Below, one piece after another: positions 1 to 8,881 of a DNA stretch of 64,000 nt (positions within the stretch are counted from its first letter, which is position 1; each line of letters starts with the position of its first letter). The stretch spans positions 1 to 64,000 of the forward strand of contig NZ_JQMX01000005.1 in NCBI RefSeq assembly GCF_000744945.1. The letters run 5' to 3'. The notes under the pieces were generated by a model. The model saw nothing but the letters and a program-made list of their open reading frames with translations, had not been told where the DNA came from and ran no database searches. This stretch comes from Carnobacterium maltaromaticum DSM 20342 (GTDB taxonomy: Bacteria > Bacillota > Bacilli > Lactobacillales > Carnobacteriaceae). A program made the position numbers and the translations under genes.

Positions 1-37
1 TTTTTCCGAATAAATTTTTAATCTTAAAGTCTAAATA

Positions 38-75
38 AAAAAAGAAATGCTGAGTTAGAAGCATTTCCTTTTTTA
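38..75. terminator. Rho-independent terminator hairpin
   Basis: The arms AAAGAAATGCT and AGCATTTC face each other across a short loop, with an A-run before and a T-run after, so it can end transcripts from either side. The gene it serves on the left lies outside the window. Confidence 0.7.
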
Positions 76-130
76 TTGTAGAGCATACCGTAACTTTGGG
101 TGAATGCGCTGTGTTGCAATGTATTATGTT

Positions 131-205
131 CAACTTTCAGGAAAACTAATATTTTTATGAAAGTTGAATAAGGCTAACAACTGAATAGCTGTTAGCCTCT
201 TTTAA
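131..205. terminator. Two tandem hairpins, second terminator-like
   Basis: CAACTTTCA pairs with TGAAAGTTG (131-139 with 158-166). AGGCTAACA then pairs with TGTTAGCCT (171-179 with 190-198), followed by CTTTTAATTT. They lie just past the end of the minus-strand antitoxin remnant, where a toxin gene would be expected, and no coding sequence fits between. Confidence 0.5.
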
Positions 206-237
206 TTTGTATATTCAACAGAATACTCTATCATTTT

Positions 238-492
238 CTAATTACCCCATCTATAATTTCCAAATTCTTTTACCATTTCTTTTTCAGTTACAACATTGCC
301 TTCCTCGAAATCTTTAAAACTTTCTTCAATTAGATTTCTATCATGTAATTTTTGTGTTTCTGATAAGTCTAATTGAATGATGCTTCCATTTTCTTTATAC
401 GTTAATGATTCGTCAACTGTTATTCCGTTATCTTTAGGTAAAATGACTCCAAGAGAATTCCCGATACGTATAACTTTTGTTTTTTTATGAAT
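238..492 (-). pseudogene. Orphan MazE/AbrB-type antitoxin lacking a usable start codon
   Basis: The reading frame encodes about 84 residues with the AbrB/MazE swapped-hairpin signature RIGNSLGVILPK near its N terminus and an acidic C-terminal half, as expected for a toxin-binding tail. A good ribosome binding site (GAGGTGG) is present, but the frame has no ATG, GTG or TTG after the upstream in-frame TGA; the first sense codons are GGT GGA ATT CAT. At the expected position the sequence reads ATAAAAAAAC; restoring one G (ATGAAAAAAAC) recreates a perfectly spaced ATG in frame. I infer that a one-base deletion removed the start. No toxin gene follows; hairpins occupy that space. ATT initiation cannot be excluded. 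Confidence 0.6.
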
Positions 493-581
493 TCCACCTC
501 ATTTCCATTTAAAACTTTACTCTAAATAATAAAAAAATTGACATTGGACTCAAACTCATTTAATTACATATCTTCATTATA

Positions 582-869
582 TTATTTATCTCTTAACTCA
601 ATAAGTTTATTTACATTGCTAACTATTAACTCAAAGTATTCTTTTTGATGATCAGTAAACTCAGGTGATTTTCTACTTTGATAGATCAGAATTTCTTCAC
701 TATCATTGAAAACTCCGTAAGGACGATTTTCTTTTAATATTGCCTTTTCAAAAAAACTTTTTCTTTTTGGAAACTGTGTATACTCAATAATTCTGTTTAA
801 ACTCAAAGTATCATTTTCTAATTCTAAAATATTACTAATCTCATTCAACAATTTTTCCCGTTTTTGCAT
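582..869 (-). CDS. Hypothetical protein, 95 aa
   Basis: This is a small charged, mostly helical-looking soluble protein with no signal peptide or membrane segment. It has no motif I recognise. The C terminus contains a regular leucine/isoleucine helix around residues 75-95. It starts with ATG just downstream of a purine-rich stretch and stands alone between the orphan antitoxin remnant and the fic/mazEF cluster. Its function is unknown. The codon pattern and lack of overlap with other frames support a real gene. Confidence 0.55.
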   Translation of the reverse strand: MQKREKLLNEISNILELENDTLSLNRIIEYTQFPKRKSFFEKAILKENRPYGVFNDSEEILIYQSRKSPEFTDHQKEYFELIVSNVNKLIELRDK

Positions 870-1240
870 AATTTATTCAACCTCTCAACAGTTATTTTTC
901 TAACTTAATTATACCTTTTTCTTTCAACAAGTTAAAGGAAGTAAATAATGCCATAACACTTGATTAAGTTCTTATTTTTTTATTACTACTCTAATACAAC
1001 TTCTTTATATAGAAGCCAAGTTATCTAAATTGATAATATTAAGATTTTGCGATAACTCCCTAATTGCAAATCCATTATGCTTAAAATATGATTAACTCAT
1101 AATTTTTATCTCATTTTAAATAAAAAATAAAAGAATCAACTTATGTGCCGACATAGGTTGATTCTTTTATTTGTTTCTATCGTTATATATTTGTACTTAT
1201 AAGATTAACATGATATCTTAATAATTACAATACCACAGAA
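870..1240. other. Intergenic stretch without genes
   Basis: Very AT-rich DNA between the hypothetical gene and fic. Apart from the hairpin at 1127-1173 I see no open frame with a ribosome binding site and no repeat. Confidence 0.5.
1127..1173. terminator. Bidirectional terminator after fic
   Basis: A long stem (AATAAAAGAATCAAC... paired with ...GTTGATTCTTTTATT) with a GCCG loop, flanked by A-run and T-run. It lies about 70 bp past the stop codon of fic on the minus strand. Confidence 0.75.
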
Positions 1241-1843
1241 TTAAAGGTCTTCTGTATTGTATTCCGTATATCCTTCATAATAGTAACTAACATCGATACC
1301 TTTCATATATATTTCTCGGTTATCAATAAATTTAGTCAGGGCATTAGTCAGAAGATATCGTATTTCCAAATCGTTAACCGGACTACGCTCCATAGCTGAT
1401 AAATAATATTCTTTATTGATTAAATTCCAATCAATAACTTTTTTCACTTCTTTTTTTAAAATTAAATCTAACCATATTCTAGTGCTGCGTCCATTACCTT
1501 CTCTAAAAGGATGCGCTACATTCATTTCCACATATTTTGCTACAATCTCTTCAATTGTTTGTTGCGGCATCTGATCAATAAACTTTAATGAAGCCTCTAA
1601 GTACATAACTGGAGCAAATCTAAAATTACCTTTAGAAATATTAACGGTTCGAATTTCACCTGCAAAATCATAAATATCTGAAAATAGGTATCTATGAATA
1701 TCAGATAAACCTTTATACGTACCAACCTCTAATGTATGAATATCGCCTGAATCATATAATTTCTTAGCATTAGCTTTACTAATTTTTTCTTCAGCCCTTG
1801 CTAACTTTACTTGATCAGTAATCCCTAGTTTATTATTTAGCAT
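1241..1843 (-). CDS. fic: Fic family AMP-transferase-like protein
   Basis: Fic proteins transfer AMP or another nucleotide moiety from a nucleotide to hydroxyl side chains of target proteins. The canonical motif [12 protein letters not shown] is present around residues 111-122, including catalytic His, the acidic metal ligand and the anion-binding GNGR. At 200 aa it is a single-domain Fic protein. I see no clear inhibitory (S/T)xxxE(G/N) motif in it and no small VbhA-like antitoxin gene beside it. It begins at ATG behind GGAGGGGAAAT, 84 bp downstream of the mazF toxin on the same strand, so it may be the third gene of that module. A toxin or effector role is inferred from family and context. 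Confidence 0.85.
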   Translation of the reverse strand: MLNNKLGITDQVKLARAEEKISKANAKKLYDSGDIHTLEVGTYKGLSDIHRYLFSDIYDFAGEIRTVNISKGNFRFAPVMYLEASLKFIDQMPQQTIEEIVAKYVEMNVAHPFREGNGRSTRIWLDLILKKEVKKVIDWNLINKEYYLSAMERSPVNDLEIRYLLTNALTKFIDNREIYMKGIDVSYYYEGYTEYNTEDL

Positions 1844-1927
1844 ATTTCCCCTCCGTAATACTTACCTAAGCAGCAAAGCAAAAAAATGAAATATAGGCCA
1901 GGTTGTAAAATCAAAAAAGTATATAAA

Positions 1928-2278
1928 CTACTCATTTACTTTTTTTGTCAATTCATGTATAGTATTTAAAACCGTATCAAGAATGTCATTTGGTATTTTC
2001 TCAAGATACTTTAAAGGCCTTACTCTATAATCAATCGTCATTAATTGTTCTACAAATAGTTGACCACTAGTTTTTGTTCGATCATCCAATACTACATGAG
2101 TAGGATAATTCCATTTTCCATTACTAATAGGAACAACCCAAGTAAAAGGAGATGTTTTTGATAGTAAATTTGCACTAACAACTAATGCAGGGCGTTGATC
2201 TTTTTGTTCGTGTCCTAATGAGGGGTCAAAATTTACTAGAATAATATCTCCTTGCTTAGGTATATATTTTCCTACCAT
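1928..2278 (-). CDS. MazF/PemK-type endoribonuclease toxin (module 1)
   Basis: MazF-family toxins cleave mRNA at short motifs when freed from their antitoxin. The protein shows the family hallmarks: GDIILVNFDP near the N terminus, then the QRPALVVS strand and the PISN strand, and the SGQLFVEQLMTIDYR segment. I chose the ATG at 2278 rather than an in-frame start 30 bp upstream because it overlaps the antitoxin stop by seven bases and matches the family start (GKYIPKQGDI). Length 116 aa is normal. It is translated with the antitoxin at 2272-2535 and precedes fic. Confidence 0.88.
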   Translation of the reverse strand: MVGKYIPKQGDIILVNFDPSLGHEQKDQRPALVVSANLLSKTSPFTWVVPISNGKWNYPTHVVLDDRTKTSGQLFVEQLMTIDYRVRPLKYLEKIPNDILDTVLNTIHELTKKVNE

Positions 2279-2535
2279 TCTTCTCCAACTCTCCCCATAC
2301 TTAACCAAGCACTGTCTTCTACAGTTGGTTCATAAAATCCACCATCATAATTTTCAAACATCTCTTCTAAAGTTTTAGTTTGTCTTCTTTTTTTTATAAT
2401 AATTTGATCCGCATCTGCTACAATTTCAATTTCTTCAGAATCATGAAATCCAGCAACTGCTAAAAGTTCTTTTGATAGACGAACAGCACTACCATTCCCC
2501 CATGTTTTAACACTAGCATCAACAACATAGCTCAT
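2272..2535 (-). CDS. MazE/AbrB-type antitoxin (module 1)
   Basis: An 87-aa antitoxin whose N-terminal half is an AbrB/MazE DNA-binding fold (KTWGNGSAVRLSKELL) and whose acidic C terminus would wrap the toxin. The ATG is preceded by GAAGGAAGG at good spacing. Its stop overlaps the toxin ATG, the usual antitoxin-first arrangement. The inverted repeat directly upstream (2558-2609) is the likely autoregulatory operator bound by this protein alone or with the toxin. Confidence 0.87.
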   Translation of the reverse strand: MSYVVDASVKTWGNGSAVRLSKELLAVAGFHDSEEIEIVADADQIIIKKRRQTKTLEEMFENYDGGFYEPTVEDSAWLSMGRVGEEW

Positions 2536-2557
2536 AAGAACACCTTCCTTCTAAAAT

Positions 2558-2609
2558 AAGTATACACGAAAGTAGATACATTGTAAAGTAGATACTTTCG
2601 TGTATACTT
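2558..2609. promoter_or_regulatory. Operator palindrome of mazEF module 1
   Basis: A perfect 17-bp inverted repeat (arms 2558-2574 and 2593-2609, AAGTATACACGAAAGTA and its complement) sits directly upstream of the antitoxin. Its inner part contains AAAGTAGATACTTTC, which also occurs upstream of module 3 at 51435-51449 on the opposite strand. A shared operator for related MazE proteins is inferred. Confidence 0.65.
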
Positions 2610-2815
2610 ATACTTAATAATTATTTATGACTAAATTTTAGAAACGTATTTTGATGCATTTATGACCAATAATCCATATGAATAGTTTCAAATGACCTTA
2701 AAAAGCTCCTCACAACATTCAACTATCACTATATTTTAAAATTATCTTTGATTTCTCCTTGAACAATGAACTTATTAACTTCTGATGTATTCATTAAAGA
2801 CTGATAATATTGGAT

Positions 2816-3409
2816 TTAAAAGCCTAATTTAAAATCAGCCAAACTTTCACCAATTTCTTGATCTGTGATACCTAAATATCGTTTTGTAATCTTTTCGCTA
2901 GAATGATTAAAAATAATCATTAAGGTTCCAATATCTTTTGTCTTCATATAATAATTATAACCAAATGTTTTTCTCATCGTATGTGTGGCCAAGTCTGATC
3001 TCTCTAATTGGATACCTACATTTTGAAATACACGGTATAATCCATTTACAGTTAAGTGACTATTCCCCACATGTGAAGGAAACAAATAATCCTCTTCAGT
3101 TAAATTCATTTCTTCAATATACGTTTTAATTAATGGCTGTAAATTTTCTAAATGTAGTGTTTGAGTTTTCCCCGTTTTTTTCTCAATAATTTTTGGTGTA
3201 AGTGAATATGAAATATCTTTCACTTTTCGACAAACAATATCTGAAGCACGTAATCCAACATTGATTCCAAATAAAAAGAGAAAAACATTTCTTTTAGAAT
3301 ATTTTGTTCGTCTAAGAACAAAAAGTACATCGTCAATATCTGATTTTGTTCGAAGTGGTTGCACATTATAAGACAAAAAATCATTCCCTTCCGGAATTTT
3401 TAACTGCAC
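2816..3409 (-). CDS. Tyrosine recombinase, XerC/D-like, short form (copy 1)
   Basis: This is a compact site-specific recombinase of about 190 aa. The catalytic residues are visible in order: Arg in GLRASD, Lys in KKTGKTQT, HTMRKT (His-x-x-Arg), the NHSSEK segment and the nucleophile Tyr in TKRYLGI. The N-terminal arm-binding domain of longer integrases is largely missing. The start is uncertain: GTG at 3409 follows AAAGGA, but comparison with the paralog at 45036-45620 suggests a TTG at 3376 behind GGAAGGG, which aligns SYNVQPLRT with TYNVQPLRT. Such proteins are common on Lactobacillales plasmids, where they may resolve dimers or invert segments; the role here is inferred. Confidence 0.85.
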   Translation of the reverse strand: MQLKIPEGNDFLSYNVQPLRTKSDIDDVLFVLRRTKYSKRNVFLFLFGINVGLRASDIVCRKVKDISYSLTPKIIEKKTGKTQTLHLENLQPLIKTYIEEMNLTEEDYLFPSHVGNSHLTVNGLYRVFQNVGIQLERSDLATHTMRKTFGYNYYMKTKDIGTLMIIFNHSSEKITKRYLGITDQEIGESLADFKLGF

Positions 3410-3540
3410 TATTTCCTTTCTATTGTACCATATTCATGCGGTTAGTTATACAAAATTCAGAAACCCTTTATTTGAAACAAAGTAACCGCACTATTTTATC
3501 TAAAATAGTGCCCTTGTTTTATTTTTAATTTTCTCCTCAG

Positions 3541-3569
3541 TTTCATGTTGTTATTTATAAAACATGAAA
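3541..3569. repeat. Palindrome between recombinase and TA module 2
   Basis: TTTCATGTT and AACATGAAA face each other across 11 bp. A second short palindrome, CACTATTTTA-TC-TAAAATAGTG, lies at 3489-3510. They could be recombinase sites or regulatory elements. Nothing else fills this gap. Confidence 0.45.
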
Positions 3570-3575
3570 TTATCT

Positions 3576-3604
3576 TTGCAACACATAGTTTTTTATACTA
3601 TAAT
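3576..3604 (+). promoter_or_regulatory. Sigma-A promoter of TA module 2
   Basis: TTGCAA (3576-3581), a 17-bp spacer and TATAAT (3599-3604) stand about 20 bp before the antitoxin start, so the leader is very short. Confidence 0.7.
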
Positions 3605-3624
3605 AAATAAAAGGAGTGTTTAAA

Positions 3625-3855
3625 ATGTTGCTAACAAAATCAAGAATGCAAGGTAGTTCTGTAGTGATAACACTACCACCTCATAATGGTAAAAAACCAG
3701 AGTCAAATAAAGAATATTTAGTTGTCTATTCTTCAGACGGCACTATTCTTTTAGTTCCTAAATTATCTGACCCTTTTGAAGGCGGAGATGAAGGAGAGTT
3801 TTATGAATTGGATGATTGGGAAGATATTTCACCTGAAGGGAGAGAATTAATCTAA
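3625..3855 (+). CDS. MazE-like antitoxin (module 2)
   Basis: A 76-aa protein with an N-terminal AbrB/MazE-like segment (SRMQGSSVVITLPP) and a strongly acidic C terminus. I chose ATG 3625 over the in-frame GTG at 3616 because the ribosome binding site AAAGGAG ends at 3616 and would overlap the GTG, while spacing to the ATG is ideal. The stop shares one base with the toxin start (TAATG). Together with the dedicated promoter this is a complete two-gene module. Confidence 0.82.
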   Translation: MLLTKSRMQGSSVVITLPPHNGKKPESNKEYLVVYSSDGTILLVPKLSDPFEGGDEGEFYELDDWEDISPEGRELI

Positions 3856-4196
3856 TGTCAGAAAAAGAAAAATATATTCCTAACAAAGGAGATATTGTTT
3901 GGGTTGATTTTGATTCCTCATCAGAACAAAAAAATCAAAAACGTCGATCTGGTTTGGTTGTTTCTCGTTATGATTTTAACAGAAAGACACGATTTGTAAT
4001 TATTTGTCCGATTACCTCTACAATAAAAGACCTACCCACTAGATACACACTCCCAACTGAAATGGATATTAATGGACAGGTCCTCATTTCTCAATTAAAA
4101 TCACTGGATTTCAATTCTCGGAATTTAGTACTTGCGGATTATTTACCATTACAAGATATGGCAAAAATAGATCAAATTATTGACTATATATTTTAG
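3855..4196 (+). CDS. MazF/PemK-type endoribonuclease toxin (module 2)
   Basis: The 113-aa protein has the MazF fold landmarks: GDIVWVDFD, RRSGLVVS, the ICPITS strand and GQVLISQLKSLDF. The loop after the first strand is SSSEQKNQK rather than the usual GHEQ, so it diverges from modules 1 and 3. It is translationally coupled to its antitoxin through a one-base overlap. Thirty bases after its stop the IS1380 element begins, so any native terminator was probably displaced. Confidence 0.86.
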   Translation: MSEKEKYIPNKGDIVWVDFDSSSEQKNQKRRSGLVVSRYDFNRKTRFVIICPITSTIKDLPTRYTLPTEMDINGQVLISQLKSLDFNSRNLVLADYLPLQDMAKIDQIIDYIF

Positions 4197-4225
4197 TTTT
4201 TCTATTCTTAATAACTAGCATCTAT

Positions 4226-5899
4226 CCTGAATAATTCATAGATCTAATTTTTTTGGGAAAATAACGTTTATACATCGATTTGAGTTGAATTTTCTTTTTT
4301 CAACCGGTTTGTACTTGCGAAAACAGATTTCCTTTTGTTTTTTTAACGAAGATAGGGAATCTGGAGCTGTTTTTGGGCGCACGAATCCCTTAGTGATTCC
4401 ATGTCTTTTTAAAAGCTGATTGCTATTTTACGCTTGCCAACTGAGTTGCTGGATTTTATCCAGTAACTGATAAAACAAGTCTTGATAGACATGATAGGAG
4501 CTCATCCGTAAAAGCAATCTTCGGCCACTGTGGACTAATTTACCCGACACCTTGAACAGGCGGAGCCGCAATGTGTCGACTTGGAATGTCGCTTCCTTTT
4601 CAGGTAGACAGATGGTCTTCATGAAGTTGACCAGGTTGTAAGCCAACAGGCTTACCATCATCCGCGCATGATTTTCCAAGAAGCTTGAGCTATCCGTCTT
4701 GTCGAAATAGAACCCATTTTTCGCTTCCTTGATGAAGTTCTCCATGGTGCCACGTTTATGGTAAATCTGGAAGATGGTTTTCGCGGATAATTCCTCGTGA
4801 AAATTAGTGACCACGTACTCGTGACTGAACACCAGCTGATTCGCTTCCCGAGTCGATTTGATACAGATTCGACGTTTTTGGGGCCAGCTATTGGCTTGAT
4901 AGAACGCGGAATAGTGGTGGACTTCCCTTTCATCCCAGGAATGGTTGTCCCCAACCAGGACATAGGATTCCGCTAGTTTTTCCACGACTTTATTTGATTT
5001 CAGGCGGATGACATAGAAACTTCCGTTGGATTCACATGTATCATAGACCTCGGGCGTCGCAAAGCCGCTGTCTCCCCGGACCAAAATATCAGTGCAGGGA
5101 AGGACTTGACAGTAATGTGCGAGCATCGGTGCCAGAAAATCTTTTACACCTTTTGACGTATACACATTGCCAGAACGAAGTTCTGCTTTCAGAAAGTCTC
5201 CCGTGAGGCCATCGAAGGCCACCAACGGATGATAGCCCTGTGTGCCGTAATGGGCATTGTACTCAGTCTTTTCTTGGTTCCCGAACGTATCCGAATGTGT
5301 GGAATCTAAATCGATGATCATTTGGGTATTGTTCCGTTCCATGCGGACCTTGTCCAGCATGGCTTGGTTCAGTTCCTGAAACTGTGCAATGTTCTCCTCG
5401 CTGATCCGGTCCCAGAAGCGGGATAGTGAGGCCTGGGAGGCGATGGCTTCCTTATCCAAAACCAACCGAAAAATGGGATCTTCCTTCAAGAGATTGGCGG
5501 ATGAATCCGCGGAATATCTGGCAATCAACTGGAAGAGCAGCTGTTCGAGCAGGGAGATGTTGTCATGAGTCCAATAAATACGGTCCTCATTGAAGTGGAG
5601 GAATTGCTTCGCGAACGAATAAAATCCAAGCGAATCCATGAATTCCTTCACCAAGATGAGACCGGCATCCGACGAAAGATTACCACCGGTGTTTGACACC
5701 ACCATTTTAGAGTTGAATTTTACGTGTTTTTCCTGTAATGTAGCCATTGAGAGAACCCCTTTCTTGGTTTAGTTTAGTCACTTTAACCATAGCAGATTGG
5801 GGTTCTTTTTGTACACCCAAAGGGTGCGGAAAAAGAAAAGAAGAACCGCGCGTTAATAGGCTTTTAATAGAGTATCAGAAATTCTATGAATTATTCAGG
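4226..5899 (-). mobile_element. IS1380-family insertion sequence, complete
   Basis: Bounded by perfect 17-bp inverted repeats CCTGAATAATTCATAGA (4226-4242) and its complement (5883-5899), 1674 bp in all, with a single full-length transposase. The flanking bases (CTAT on the left, TTCT on the right) are not a direct repeat, so either the target duplication is lost or the element rearranged after insertion. GC content is visibly higher than the neighbourhood. Confidence 0.85.
4428..5747 (-). CDS. IS1380-family DDE transposase
   Basis: At 439 aa this is the normal length for the family. The N terminus (SNTGGNLSSDAGLILVKEF), the catalytic Asp region IIDLDSTHSDTFG, the second Asp in LVRGDSGFATPEVYD and the C-terminal Tyr/Arg/Glu region YHKRGTMENFIKEAKNG are all present and the frame is open, so the enzyme looks functional. 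It would cut and rejoin the 17-bp ends of the surrounding element. Confidence 0.9.
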   Translation of the reverse strand: MATLQEKHVKFNSKMVVSNTGGNLSSDAGLILVKEFMDSLGFYSFAKQFLHFNEDRIYWTHDNISLLEQLLFQLIARYSADSSANLLKEDPIFRLVLDKEAIASQASLSRFWDRISEENIAQFQELNQAMLDKVRMERNNTQMIIDLDSTHSDTFGNQEKTEYNAHYGTQGYHPLVAFDGLTGDFLKAELRSGNVYTSKGVKDFLAPMLAHYCQVLPCTDILVRGDSGFATPEVYDTCESNGSFYVIRLKSNKVVEKLAESYVLVGDNHSWDEREVHHYSAFYQANSWPQKRRICIKSTREANQLVFSHEYVVTNFHEELSAKTIFQIYHKRGTMENFIKEAKNGFYFDKTDSSSFLENHARMMVSLLAYNLVNFMKTICLPEKEATFQVDTLRLRLFKVSGKLVHSGRRLLLRMSSYHVYQDLFYQLLDKIQQLSWQA

Positions 5900-5946
5900 T
5901 TCTAATTGATTCTATAAGCACTTTACTTAGCGATACATAAAAATTG

Positions 5947-5955
5947 TGCTATAAT
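5947..5955 (+). promoter_or_regulatory. Extended -10 promoter of clpL
   Basis: TGC-TATAAT, an extended -10 element, lies about 70 bp before the clpL start and about 50 bp inside the boundary of the IS1380 copy. No good -35 is seen. I find no clear CtsR heptad pair or CIRCE element, so heat regulation is not visible in the sequence. Confidence 0.5.
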
Positions 5956-6025
5956 ACAGTTGTAGTCTTAAAGGATATTATGGTCACTAAGTTACACATA
6001 TAAATTTTTATGGAGGTGTTGTAAT

Positions 6026-8140
6026 ATGGCAAATTTTTACGGAAATGATCCTTTTTTCAACAATGATATGGATGATGTTTTCAATCAATTATTTCGGCGC
6101 ATGGATAATCAAAATTCGGAGCGTGCACGGTATTTAGTTAATGGACAATCGTTGACACCGGATGAGTTTACTCAATACCGAGCAACTGGTAAGCTACCCC
6201 AAAATAATAAAACAATAGAAGTATCTAAAGATGGTAAACAGGCTGTTAAAAAAGGAGGGATTTTAGAAAAGTTAGGGACTAATTTGACAGAACAGGCTCG
6301 TGATGGATTACTAGATCCAGTGATTGGACGTGAGAAGGAGATTCAAGAAACTGCAGAAATTTTGTGTCGTAGAACGAAAAATAATGCAATCTTAGTTGGT
6401 GATGCCGGTGTAGGTAAAACTGCAGTCGTCGAAGGTCTGGCACAAGCAATTGTGGCTGGTAAAGTTCCAGAAACGATTCAAGATAAAGAAATCTATTCGA
6501 TTGATTTATCGTCTTTGGAAGCAGGAACTCAATATCGCGGTTCTTTTGAAGAAAATATTAAACAGCTGGTAGAGGAAGTTAAAGCAGCTGGTAATATTAT
6601 TCTATTCTTCGATGAAATTCATCAGATTCTCGGCACGGGTGCCACTGGTGGTGAAGATGGTGGCAAAGGATTGGCTGATATCATTAAACCTGCTTTGTCA
6701 CGTGGCGAGTTGAGTGTAATCGGGGCTACGACTCAAGATGAATATCGCAATACTATTTTGAAAAATGCGGCTTTGGCACGGCGATTCAATGATGTTGTGA
6801 TTAATGAACCGACGGCCGCTGACACTTTACGTATATTACAAGGTATTAAAGAGCTGTACGAAAAACATCATCATGTTGTATTACCAGATGATGTTTTGAA
6901 GGCGGCTGTGGATTATTCAATCCAATATATACCACAACGCACTTTGCCAGATAAAGCTATCGATTTGATCGACATGACTGCGGCTCATTTAGCGGCTAAA
7001 AATTCGCAAACTGATGTTGAGACATTGGATCAACGCCTTAAAAAATTAGAGGCAGCTAAGGAGGCCGCCATTAAATCGGAGGACTTTACAAAAGCCGCTG
7101 ATATCAAGAAGTCGATCGAGGAAACCAAGCAAAAAATTAAAGAAACGGATCAAAAAGAAAAAATCACTGCCACGATTGATGATGTGGCACAATCGGTTGA
7201 ACGTTTAACTGGTATACCAGTTTCTGATATGGGCGCTAATGATATTGAGCGCTTGAAAAATCTTGATAAGCGTCTGAAAAGTAAGGTAATCGGTCAAGAT
7301 GAAGCGGTTGAAATGGTAGCAAAAGCAATTCGGCGTAACCGTGCGGGCTTTTCAGAGGGTGATCAGCCGATTGGAAGTTTTCTGTTTGTGGGCCCAACTG
7401 GCGTAGGAAAGACTGAATTAGCTAAGCAATTAGCCTTAGATATGTTTGGAAATGAAAATGCGATTATTCGGCTAGATATGAGTGAATATGCTGATCGTAC
7501 AGCTGTGTCGAAATTAATTGGTACCTCGGCTGGATACGTAGGCTATGATGATAATGCTAATACTCTAACTGAACAGGTTCGGCGTAATCCATATTCCATT
7601 GTATTATTAGATGAAATCGAAAAGGCTCATCCACAAGTATTAACGTTACTGTTACAAGTGATGGATGATGGGCGCTTAACGGATGGACAAGGCAATGTCA
7701 TTAATTTCAAAAATACGATTATTATTGCTACTTCTAATGCTGGCTTTGGTAATGAAGCATTAAGTGGTGACAAGCAACGAGATCAGTCATTAATGGATAA
7801 GTTAGCACCATTTTTCCGCCCAGAATTTCTGAACCGTTTTAATGGAATCGTGGAATTTTCACATCTGACTAAGCAAGACTTAAGTCAAATTGTCGATTTG
7901 ATGTTGGCGGATGTACAAAAAACTTTAGCCAAAAAATCCATCAAACTTGAGGTAACTAAAGCGGCCAAAGATTGGCTGATGGAACAAGGCTATGATGAAG
8001 CAATGGGTGCGCGGCCGTTACGGCGAGTAATTGAACAACAAATTCGTGATAAGGTAACGGATTTCTACCTTGACCACTTAGATGTCAAAAACTTGAAGGC
8101 TGATTTAGTGGATGCTGAGATTGTGATATCGGCAGCTTAG
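6026..8140 (+). CDS. clpL: ATP-dependent Clp ATPase / disaggregase ClpL
   Basis: ClpL is a class I AAA+ unfoldase of Firmicutes that resolubilises aggregated proteins and raises heat tolerance. The protein has two nucleotide-binding domains: Walker [11 protein letters not shown] (about residue 125), Walker B LFFDEIHQ, then after a coiled middle domain (about 330-380) a second Walker [11 protein letters not shown] and Walker [12 protein letters not shown]. The N-terminal double Clp repeat of ClpC is absent, typical of ClpL, and 704 aa is the expected size. The start ATG follows GGAGGTG. Plasmid-borne clpL copies are known in lactic acid bacteria and Listeria; the IS upstream fits an acquired copy. 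Confidence 0.92.
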   Translation: MANFYGNDPFFNNDMDDVFNQLFRRMDNQNSERARYLVNGQSLTPDEFTQYRATGKLPQNNKTIEVSKDGKQAVKKGGILEKLGTNLTEQARDGLLDPVIGREKEIQETAEILCRRTKNNAILVGDAGVGKTAVVEGLAQAIVAGKVPETIQDKEIYSIDLSSLEAGTQYRGSFEENIKQLVEEVKAAGNIILFFDEIHQILGTGATGGEDGGKGLADIIKPALSRGELSVIGATTQDEYRNTILKNAALARRFNDVVINEPTAADTLRILQGIKELYEKHHHVVLPDDVLKAAVDYSIQYIPQRTLPDKAIDLIDMTAAHLAAKNSQTDVETLDQRLKKLEAAKEAAIKSEDFTKAADIKKSIEETKQKIKETDQKEKITATIDDVAQSVERLTGIPVSDMGANDIERLKNLDKRLKSKVIGQDEAVEMVAKAIRRNRAGFSEGDQPIGSFLFVGPTGVGKTELAKQLALDMFGNENAIIRLDMSEYADRTAVSKLIGTSAGYVGYDDNANTLTEQVRRNPYSIVLLDEIEKAHPQVLTLLLQVMDDGRLTDGQGNVINFKNTIIIATSNAGFGNEALSGDKQRDQSLMDKLAPFFRPEFLNRFNGIVEFSHLTKQDLSQIVDLMLADVQKTLAKKSIKLEVTKAAKDWLMEQGYDEAMGARPLRRVIEQQIRDKVTDFYLDHLDVKNLKADLVDAEIVISAA

Positions 8141-8189
8141 CTTAAATCAGTGTTCATAAATAACTTTATGTAAGAGGAGATTTATTAGG

Positions 8190-8219
8190 AAGGAGATTGC
8201 TTGATAGATCTCCTTTTTT
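8190..8219 (+). terminator. clpL terminator
   Basis: AAGGAGAT pairs with ATCTCCTT over a 10-base loop, followed by a T-run, 50 bp after the clpL stop. Confidence 0.8.
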
Positions 8220-8273
8220 GGCTCTTCGACATTTAGTGTTGGTAGAGAAAGATACAACTGAAAATTTAGTCAT

Positions 8274-8306
8274 AACCAGTTAGGCAGAGTGCTTAACTGG
8301 TTTTTG
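8274..8306 (+). terminator. Intrinsic terminator at the intron insertion point
   Basis: AACCAGTTA pairs with TTAACTGGTT and is followed by TTTT. The group II intron remnant begins only a few bases after this T-tract. Confidence 0.65.
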
Positions 8307-8308
8307 TT

Positions 8309-8471
8309 GTGCGCCCAGCATGGGCGATAACTTGGTGTTGACAGTCCAGGGGCTTAGTATCCCTAAGCGAAATGGTAGAGTCTGCTTACGCAAGATATTG
8401 AACCGCCGTATACGGATCCGTACGTACGGTGGTGTGAGAGGTCGGAGCCGTGAGGCTCCTCCTACTCGATT
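8309..8471 (+). mobile_element. Group II intron remnant (5' end plus domains V and VI)
   Basis: The segment starts with GTGCGCCCAGC, the conserved group II 5' end. Its 3' part contains a domain V-like hairpin (AACCGCCGTATACGG... paired with ...CGTACGGTGGT) followed by GTGAGAGG, then a domain VI-like hairpin GGAGCCGTGAGGCTCC and the terminal CTACTCGAT. At about 163 nt it lacks most of domains I-IV and any reverse transcriptase, so it is an internal deletion product. Placement straight after a terminator hairpin fits the site preference of bacterial class C introns, although the 5' sequence alone does not fix the class. Confidence 0.75.
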
Positions 8472-8474
8472 TAC

Positions 8475-8773
8475 TTAGAAGATCAAGCCTTGAATGAGAT
8501 AAATTCTTGCTCGAAAGTTGTGGAAATTTCGATAGCCGTAGGCTACTCGTTTTATCACTTTTATCTTGTTGTTTGTTCCTTCTAATGCACCATTACTATA
8601 CCTGGTTTTTAAAGCATATTGAATCCCTAATTTGTATTTATTTAAAAACGTCAGCTTCTTACAAAACCATTGTGGGAGGCGTTGGTCTAAGCTGTTGATC
8701 GTATCGAAAAAGCTTTGGCTGTCCTTGTGTTTAAAGTGATAGAGGAGGAGCTGACAAGTCTCGTAAGCTCATG
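8475..8773 (-). pseudogene. ISL3-family transposase, C-terminal fragment
   Basis: On the minus strand about 100 codons end in a natural stop at 8475-8477. They match the ISL3 transposase C terminus: SNGALEGTNNKIKVIKR followed by AYGYRNFHNFRARI. Upstream of about 8773 the frame is lost and the serine recombinase region begins, so only the last quarter of the gene survives. It abuts the intron remnant, whose 3' exon is the sequence just beyond this gene. Confidence 0.8.
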
Positions 8774-8881
8774 TTAATTGCTCGTCATAACTCATGAGTA
8801 TTGACTACAGTTTTCAGTTCCAGTAAAATCAAGGGATACAAGTGTGTCATAACTTATATTCAAAAGTGAGGGTGAAAAAAG

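Noticed and set aside
4226-5899. Target-site duplication of the IS1380 copy
   Set aside because: The bases directly outside the two 17-bp ends do not match.
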